A stretch of DNA of 10,383 bases, from the NCBI GenBank assembly GCA_026785815.1, contig JAJAZH010000106.1, positions 1 through 10,383 on the forward strand, in the 5' to 3' direction. Below the pieces are notes generated by a model. The model was not told the origin of the DNA, searched no databases, and was given only the letters and a program-made list of their open reading frames with translations. Origin of the DNA: Ramlibacter sp. (GTDB lineage Bacteria; Pseudomonadota; Gammaproteobacteria; Burkholderiales; Burkholderiaceae_C). Shown here one piece after another: positions 7,306 to 10,383 of the stretch. The translations under genes and the position numbers were made by a program. How positions within the stretch are numbered: position 1 is the stretch's first letter; every line of letters starts with the position of its first letter.

Positions 7306-8199
7306 TCAGTGCAGCGGCTGGAGCCGCATCGGCTCGGGCGCGTGGCTGTGGTTCAACGGTCCGCTGCCATGACCGGTTCGCACCTGTGCGCCGGCTTCGA
7401 GCGCGCGGCGGACGTAAGCGCGGGCCATCTCGACCGCCTCAAACAAGCTCGACCCCAGCGCAAGGTTCGCGGCGATGGCGCTGGAGAGCGTGCAGCCGGT
7501 GCCGTGGGTATTGGCGGTCGGGATCCGCGCCGCGCGCATCCAGAGGGCGCCATCCGATGTCAGCAGCAGGTCGCTCACCGTGTCGCTCGCCAGATGGCCG
7601 CCCTTGAGCAGCACGGCCGGCGCGCCCATCGCCAGCAATTGCCTGGCAGCGGTTTCCATCCCGGCTTCATCGTGGATCGGCCGGCCGACCAGCAGCGCCG
7701 CTTCATCGAGGTTCGGCGTGATGAGTATGGAGCGCCGGAACAAGTCGCTGACCAGCACCGACTGCGCCGAATCGTCGATCAGCCGGGCCCCGCTGGTCGA
7801 CATCATCACCGGGTCCAGCACCACGCAGCGCAGTTGATGGCGGTCCAGGGCGGCGGCGACCGCGCGCACCACGTCGGCCGAATGCAGCATCCCGATCTTC
7901 ACCGCATCGACGCCGATGTCCTCGACCACGGCGTCGATCTGGTCGCGCAGCATGTCGGTGGGCACGCTGTGGATGGAACGCACGCCCACGCTGTTCTGCG
8001 CTGTCAGCGCGGTGATGGCCGTCATCCCGTAGCAGCCGAGCGCGGCGATGGTTTTCAGGTCGGCCTGGATGCCCGCGCCGCCGCCGCTGTCGGAGCCGGC
8101 AATCGACAGCACGCGCGGGTATCCGAAAGCATGCGCAGGCGCAGCGCGCGTGCCTGCGCGTGCTGGCGTCGCTGCCGGTTCGGCGGGAGTGCTGTTCAT
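7306..8199 (-). CDS. thiD: ThiD, hydroxymethylpyrimidine (phosphate) kinase
   Basis: 297 residues. ThiD phosphorylates 4-amino-5-hydroxymethyl-2-methylpyrimidine (HMP) to HMP-P and then HMP-PP, the pyrimidine donor for thiamin phosphate synthase. Ribokinase-fold motifs seen: SIAGSDSGGGAGIQADLKT (32-50), YGMTAITALTAQNS (57-70), VLDPVMMSTSG (128-138), ITPNLDEAALL (160-170), LKGGH (198-202) and the anion hole with catalytic cysteine THGTGC (231-236). GSGPLNHSH near the end is typical of bacterial ThiD. The start is ATG 8199, with CGAAGG (8214-8209) 9 nt upstream; an in-frame GTG at 8253 would lie inside the leader and has no support. The Ala/Pro-rich first 25 residues are an extension. It is the first gene behind the TPP riboswitch. 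No thiE domain is fused. Confidence 0.96.
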   Translation of the reverse strand: MNSTPAEPAATPARAGTRAAPAHAFGYPRVLSIAGSDSGGGAGIQADLKTIAALGCYGMTAITALTAQNSVGVRSIHSVPTDMLRDQIDAVVEDIGVDAVKIGMLHSADVVRAVAAALDRHQLRCVVLDPVMMSTSGARLIDDSAQSVLVSDLFRRSILITPNLDEAALLVGRPIHDEAGMETAARQLLAMGAPAVLLKGGHLASDTVSDLLLTSDGALWMRAARIPTANTHGTGCTLSSAIAANLALGSSLFEAVEMARAYVRRALEAGAQVRTGHGSGPLNHSHAPEPMRLQPLH

Positions 8200-8208
8200 C
8201 TCAAGATT

Positions 8209-8271
8209 CCTTCGTGACCGTGAAACGGGTGCTCCGAAGGCCACTTCGACCACGGAAACGGATGCCGAAGG
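8209..8271 (-). promoter_or_regulatory. Riboswitch expression platform with complementary CCTTCG/CGAAGG elements over the thiD ribosome binding site
   Basis: Reading the transcript 5' to 3', four short complementary blocks alternate: CCTTCG (8271-8266), CGAAG (8248-8244), CCTTCG (8240-8235) and CGAAGG (8214-8209). The last block is the thiD Shine-Dalgarno sequence. Blocks 2 and 3 form a compact hairpin, CGAAG-TGGC-CTTCG, which would leave the Shine-Dalgarno free. Blocks 3 and 4 form a 6-bp stem that hides it, with a small nested CCG/CGG hairpin in its loop. Blocks 1 and 2 could pair to release block 3 for that. There is no U-run, so control is probably at translation initiation, not termination. 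The pairings are seen in the sequence; the ON/OFF assignment is inferred. Confidence 0.6.
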
Positions 8272-8282
8272 TCAAAGTGATG

Positions 8283-8355
8283 GCTCTTCTTCCGCCGGTA
8301 TGAACCGGTTCAAGTTCGCGGGTTTGAATCTCAGCACGCCTGTGCACCCCGGAGC
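8283..8355 (-). ncRNA. TPP riboswitch aptamer (thi box)
   Basis: On the minus strand the conserved thi-box blocks occur in order. The P1/P2 junction is CTCCGGGGTGC (8354-8344). CTGAGA (8333-8328) is the pyrimidine-sensing loop. GAACTTGAACCGGTTCATACC (about 8315-8295) is followed by GGCGGAAGAAGAGC, the pyrophosphate-sensing P4/P5 arm and closing strand. A 4-bp P1 can form between GCTC (8355-8352) and GAGC (8286-8283). The aptamer starts at the predicted transcription start and ends 83 nt before thiD, the first gene of the operon, so thiamin pyrophosphate should repress the whole cluster, including the LuxE, LuxC, importer and SDR genes. Confidence 0.93.
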
Positions 8356-8362
8356 GGGACTG

Positions 8363-8390
8363 ATTTTACCTCCGTTCTGCGGACTGTCGG
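8363..8390 (-). promoter_or_regulatory. Probable sigma-70 promoter of the thiamin operon
   Basis: The -10 box TAAAAT (8368-8363) is preceded, 16 nt away, by CCGACA (8390-8385), which matches four of six bases of the -35 consensus. The expected start of transcription falls near 8356, immediately before the aptamer's P1 strand. That fit of promoter to riboswitch is the best evidence. No activator site is recognised. Confidence 0.55.
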
Positions 8391-8413
8391 CGGCAGGGAC
8401 TTCAACCGGACTC

Positions 8414-8434
8414 CGGCCCGGCGCTAGCGGGCCG
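8414..8434. repeat. GC-rich inverted repeat upstream of the operon promoter
   Basis: A perfect 7-bp inverted repeat, CGGCCCG / CGGGCCG, encloses a 7-nt loop (GCGCTAG). There is no T-run on either side, so it is not a canonical terminator. It could be a protein-binding site or DNA structure upstream of the -35 box. Confidence 0.5.
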
Positions 8435-8452
8435 CCAGGACAACAGCGCCAC

Positions 8453-8475
8453 GGGCCCCGCGACCACCGGGGCCC
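8453..8475. repeat. Strong GC-rich inverted repeat (8-bp stem) in the divergent intergenic region
   Basis: GGGCCCCG and CGGGGCCC form a perfect 8-bp stem around a 7-nt loop (CGACCAC). It is the strongest hairpin in the spacer. With no following T-run it is not a standard intrinsic terminator. Its location between two divergent transcription units suggests an insulating or regulatory role, unproven. Confidence 0.5.
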
Positions 8476-8519
8476 TGTGATGCGCCACGCGGCCGGTCCG
8501 CAGGATGGCAAAGGCTTGC

Positions 8520-8624
8520 TCAGCTTGCAGACAGCGCGTGAAGCATCTCCAGAACGCCCGGCGTCAGTTCACGCACGCGCTCGACGATTGGCGTTGGCTG
8601 AGCGCCAGTGTCTCTTTGCTTCAT
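8520..8624 (-). CDS. Possible 34-codon small ORF or gene remnant, unrecognised
   Basis: ATG at 8624 to TGA at 8522-8520, beginning MKQRDTGAQPTPIVERVREL. The peptide has a plausible amphipathic helix (PIVERVRELTPGVLEMLHAL) and a natural amino-acid balance, unlike the Arg/Pro/Ala-rich noncoding frames nearby. Against it: no clear Shine-Dalgarno (GACCTTTGC precedes the ATG), third-position GC lower than its neighbours, and the start codon lies inside the 8614-8630 palindrome. It could be the decayed end of a former gene. I do not recognise it and assign no function. Confidence 0.2.
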   Translation of the reverse strand: MKQRDTGAQPTPIVERVRELTPGVLEMLHALSAS

Positions 8625-8630
8625 GCAAAG
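8614..8630. promoter_or_regulatory. 17-bp palindrome, candidate operator
   Basis: CTTTGC-TTCAT-GCAAAG is a perfect 6-5-6 inverted repeat about 100 bp upstream of the plus-strand monooxygenase gene and about 255 bp upstream of the operon's start site. Size and symmetry suit a dimeric helix-turn-helix repressor. No regulator gene is adjacent in the window, so the binding protein is unknown. Confidence 0.4.
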
Positions 8631-8730
8631 GTCCGGGTCGACATTTTCGGAAAACTGATCGCATGCCCGGCGACTGCGACGTTCCGTGGTCGCGACGGAC
8701 CGTGACCGCCCATGTGCACAATCGGCCCCG

Positions 8731-9906
8731 ATGAGCAAGCAAGTCCTGATCGCCGGCGCTGGCATGGGCGGCCTGTCCGCCGCCATTGCCGCCGCACGCG
8801 CCGGCTGGCAGCCGCTCGTGCTGGAGCAGGCAAGCGAATTCAACGAAGCCGGCGCCGGCATCCAGCTCGGTCCCAACGCGACGCGGATTCTGCAGTCATG
8901 GGACCTCGGCGCGGCGCTGGCGCGGGTGGCATCCTTTCCACCCCGGCTGATGGTGCGCAGCGCCGGCAACGGCGAGGTGCTGGCCCAGATGCCGCTCGGC
9001 GAGGCGGTCGGTGGGCGTTATGGAGCGCCGTATGCCACGCTGCATCGCGCCGACCTGCATCGGCTGCTGCTCGAGGGCGCGAGCAGCGCCGGGGTCGAAG
9101 TCATGCTGGGTTGCGCCGTGCGGCAGGTGCGGGAGGCCGCAGAGGCGGTGGCGGTCGTCACGGCTGATGGCCATGAGCTTGCGGGCGCTGCGCTGGTGGG
9201 CGCGGACGGCCTGTGGAGCCGGGTCCGGCAGCAGCTCTGGAGCGACAGCGAGCCGGTGCCGACCGGGCACCTCGCTTACCGGACGCTGCTCGACCAGCAG
9301 GAATTGCCACCGTCCCTTCGCAGCCCCGACGTCACCGTCTGGCTCGGCCCGCAACTGCATGTGGTGACCTATCCGGTCCATCTGGGCGAGTGGCTGAACG
9401 TGGTGGCCATCGTCCATGGTTCGCTGCCGGGCGACCCACAGGCCTGGGACCAGTCGGCGGCCGGCGCTGACTTGCAGCTGGCCCTCGGCCCGACCTGCGC
9501 GGGCTTGCGCGAGCTGGTGCAGGCCGCCGGGGCGTGGCGCCTGTGGGTGCTGCATGAGCGGCCGCCGATCAGGGGTGCGCAGGCGATGGCGCACGGCCGG
9601 GTGGCGCTGCTGGGCGACGCCGCGCATCCGATGCGGCCTTACCTGGCGCAAGGGGCGGGCATGGCCATCGAGGATGCGCAGGAGCTGGGTCGCTGCCTGG
9701 CCGTGCCGGCCCCGGGCGTTACCGACACGGCCACCGCGCTCAGGCGCTATGCGCTCAACCGCTGGGAGCGCTGTGCCCGGGTTCAGCGCCAGGCCGAGCG
9801 CAACGGCCGCATCTTCCACGCGACCGGGCCGGTGCAGTGGGGCCGCGACCTGTCGCTGCGTCTGTTGGGGGAGCGGCTGCTGGACCAGCCCTGGCTGTAT
9901 CGGTGA
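8731..9906 (+). CDS. FAD-dependent aromatic-ring monooxygenase (salicylate hydroxylase-like, class A)
   Basis: 391 residues, a typical length for single-component class A flavoprotein hydroxylases, which use NAD(P)H and O2 to hydroxylate an aromatic ring. Seen: the FAD dinucleotide motif GAGMGG (9-14) with Glu32 closing the second strand (VLEQ), GAGIQLGPNA (41-50) typical of the salicylate/3-hydroxybenzoate group, Arg106 in HRADLHRLL (105-113), the NAD(P)H-linked motif GADGLWSRVR (157-166) and the flavin-ribityl motif GRVALLGDAAHPMRPYLAQGAG (289-310, with GDAAHP at 295-300). I chose the ATG at 8731 because it sits directly before the first FAD strand; an upstream GTG at 8686 adds 15 unsupported residues. 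No ribosome binding site is visible. The substrate is unknown. It is divergent from the thiamin operon and convergent with tryptophan dioxygenase, so there is no clear operon partner. Confidence 0.88.
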   Translation: MSKQVLIAGAGMGGLSAAIAAARAGWQPLVLEQASEFNEAGAGIQLGPNATRILQSWDLGAALARVASFPPRLMVRSAGNGEVLAQMPLGEAVGGRYGAPYATLHRADLHRLLLEGASSAGVEVMLGCAVRQVREAAEAVAVVTADGHELAGAALVGADGLWSRVRQQLWSDSEPVPTGHLAYRTLLDQQELPPSLRSPDVTVWLGPQLHVVTYPVHLGEWLNVVAIVHGSLPGDPQAWDQSAAGADLQLALGPTCAGLRELVQAAGAWRLWVLHERPPIRGAQAMAHGRVALLGDAAHPMRPYLAQGAGMAIEDAQELGRCLAVPAPGVTDTATALRRYALNRWERCARVQRQAERNGRIFHATGPVQWGRDLSLRLLGERLLDQPWLYR

Positions 9907-9948
9907 GGTGGAAGAAACTCATGTCCGACCCGGTCTTTGCACTCGTGG

Positions 9949-9970
9949 ATTGCGGCTCGGGGGCCGCAAT
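9949..9970. terminator. Hairpin between convergent genes, possible bidirectional terminator
   Basis: ATTGCGGC / GCCGCAAT is a perfect 8-bp inverted repeat with a 6-nt loop (TCGGGG), 42 nt after the monooxygenase stop. The stem ends in A/T pairs on both sides but lacks a long T-run, so it is at best a weak intrinsic terminator. Its place between two converging genes supports a termination role in both directions. Confidence 0.45.
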
Positions 9971-9984
9971 GACGGGGCGCGCGA

Positions 9985-10050
9985 CAGGCAATGACAGGGG
10001 ACGCTCCAGGCAATGACAGGGGACGCTACAGGCAATGACAGGGGACCCTA
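9985..10050. repeat. Three tandem 22-bp repeats overlapping the tryptophan dioxygenase stop codon
   Basis: Three head-to-tail units at 9985-10006, 10007-10028 and 10029-10050, each starting CAGGCAATGACAGGGGAC. Units 1 and 2 differ at one position (the last base) and unit 3 has one further change (GCT to CCT). A degenerate fourth copy (GCAATGACGGGGCGC) may precede them at about 9966-9980. The final three bases of unit 3 are the TAG stop of the minus-strand gene. There are no spacers, so it is not a CRISPR array. Whether the unit is dispersed through the genome as a REP-like element cannot be judged from one window. Confidence 0.92.
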
Positions 10051-10383
10051 GAGACTGGTGCGCAGTTTCCAGATCTCGGGGAACAGCACCACGTCGAGCA
10101 TCTGCCGCAGGTAGCCGACGCCGCTGGTGCCACCGGTGCCGCGCTTGAAGCCGATGATCCGTTCGACAGTCGTGACATGGCGAAAGCGCCAGAGCCGGAA
10201 CGCGTCTTCCAGGTCGGTCAGTTCCTCGCCCAGCTGGTACAGATCGAAGTACTGGCTGGTGTCGCGGTAGACGATCAGCCAGGCCTGCTCCACCGCATCG
10301 CTTTCGGCGTAGGGCTGGGTCCAGTCGCGCTCGACATGGTCCGGCGGCACCGGCAGGCCGCGCCGGGCCAGCAGCCGCAGCGA
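10048..10383 (-). CDS. kynA: Tryptophan 2,3-dioxygenase, C-terminal part (cut by window edge)
   Basis: The last 111 codons plus TAG; the frame is open at the window end, so the gene starts beyond 10383. The enzyme uses a heme iron and O2 to open the indole ring of L-tryptophan to N-formylkynurenine, the first step of the kynurenine pathway. Seen: FRLWRFRH with the heme-ligand histidine (His69 of the fragment), then TTVERIIGFKRGTGGTSGV with the substrate-binding threonine exactly 14 residues later, the same spacing as His240 and Thr254 in the Xanthomonas enzyme. YLRQMLDVVLFPEIWKLRTSL is the expected C-terminus. An in-frame GTG at 10350 is an internal valine, not a start. The stop codon lies in the tandem repeat. 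Promoter and neighbours on its 5' side are outside the window. Confidence 0.96.
   Translation of the reverse strand, partial: SLRLLARRGLPVPPDHVERDWTQPYAESDAVEQAWLIVYRDTSQYFDLYQLGEELTDLEDAFRLWRFRHVTTVERIIGFKRGTGGTSGVGYLRQMLDVVLFPEIWKLRTSL

Larger units (their letters stand above)
8356..8730. other. Divergent intergenic region between thiamin operon and FAD monooxygenase
   Basis: These 375 bases separate the riboswitch from the plus-strand monooxygenase gene. They hold the operon promoter, two GC hairpins (8414-8434, 8453-8475), a palindrome at 8614-8630, a short TTTTC-G-GAAAA palindrome at 8644-8654, and a 34-codon minus-strand open frame of doubtful status. I see no convincing longer gene: open frames across it lack recognisable motifs and ribosome binding sites. 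Confidence 0.7.

Noticed and set aside
5983..8217. 744-codon plus-strand open frame opposite thiD and luxE
   Set aside because: It is antisense to two genes with clear motifs and has Arg/Gln/His/Ala-rich composition typical of noncoding GC-rich frames.
8209..8282. Intrinsic terminator as the riboswitch output
   Set aside because: The leader has short hairpins but no U-run after any stem; the complementarity to the ribosome binding site fits translational control better.
8896..9819. 307-codon minus-strand open frame opposite the monooxygenase
   Set aside because: The plus strand carries GAGMGG, GADG and GDAAHP in order; the antisense frame has no motif.
8731..9906. Monooxygenase as kynurenine 3-monooxygenase, because tryptophan dioxygenase is adjacent
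   Set aside because: Its motifs fit the salicylate/3-hydroxybenzoate hydroxylase group, the C-terminal membrane-associated region of kynurenine 3-monooxygenase is absent, and the two genes converge instead of forming an operon.
9985..10050. Tandem repeat as a CRISPR array
   Set aside because: Units are directly adjacent with no spacers, only 22 bp long, and no cas genes are near.

Overview
The window is GC-rich DNA with tightly packed, ATGA-coupled genes. Protein style, a TPP riboswitch ahead of a thiamin operon and a ThiO/ThiS/ThiG block all suggest an aerobic betaproteobacterium, most likely Burkholderiales. That assignment is inference from gene content and composition; no marker gene is present.

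Minus strand, 8390 down to 1: one long thiamin operon. A promoter (8363-8390) fires just ahead of a TPP riboswitch aptamer (8283-8355). An 82-nt leader follows that can fold so as to hide the ribosome binding site of thiD. The gene order is thiD, a LuxE-type acyl-activating protein, a LuxC-type acyl reductase, an ABC importer of the ThiXYZ/NMT1 kind (ATPase, permease, binding protein), a short-chain dehydrogenase (SDR), thiO, thiS and the first 19 codons of thiG, cut by the window edge. Every junction is an overlap, an abutment or a gap of 13 nt or less, so the genes should be co-transcribed and co-repressed by TPP.

The unusual part is the LuxE + LuxC + SDR set inside a thiamin operon. In known fatty acid reductases, LuxE activates a carboxylate and passes it to LuxC, which reduces it with NADPH to an aldehyde; an SDR could then give the alcohol. 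With an importer before the SDR and the HMP(-P) kinase ThiD as first gene, my leading hypothesis is a salvage route. An oxidised thiamin fragment (4-amino-2-methylpyrimidine-5-carboxylate, or less likely 4-methylthiazole-5-acetate) would be taken up and reduced back to the alcohol that thiamin synthesis needs. thiO, thiS and thiG would supply the thiazole half. This is inference from domains and context, not demonstrated.

Plus strand, 8731-9906: a class A FAD-dependent aromatic-ring monooxygenase of the salicylate hydroxylase type, divergent from the operon. The 8356-8730 spacer holds the operon promoter, two strong GC hairpins, a 17-bp operator-like palindrome and a doubtful 34-codon ORF.

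9907-10383: a convergent junction with a hairpin (9949-9970) and three tandem 22-bp repeats (9985-10050). The last repeat contains the stop codon of the minus-strand tryptophan 2,3-dioxygenase gene, whose C-terminal 111 codons end the window. No tRNA, rRNA, CRISPR array or transposase gene was seen.
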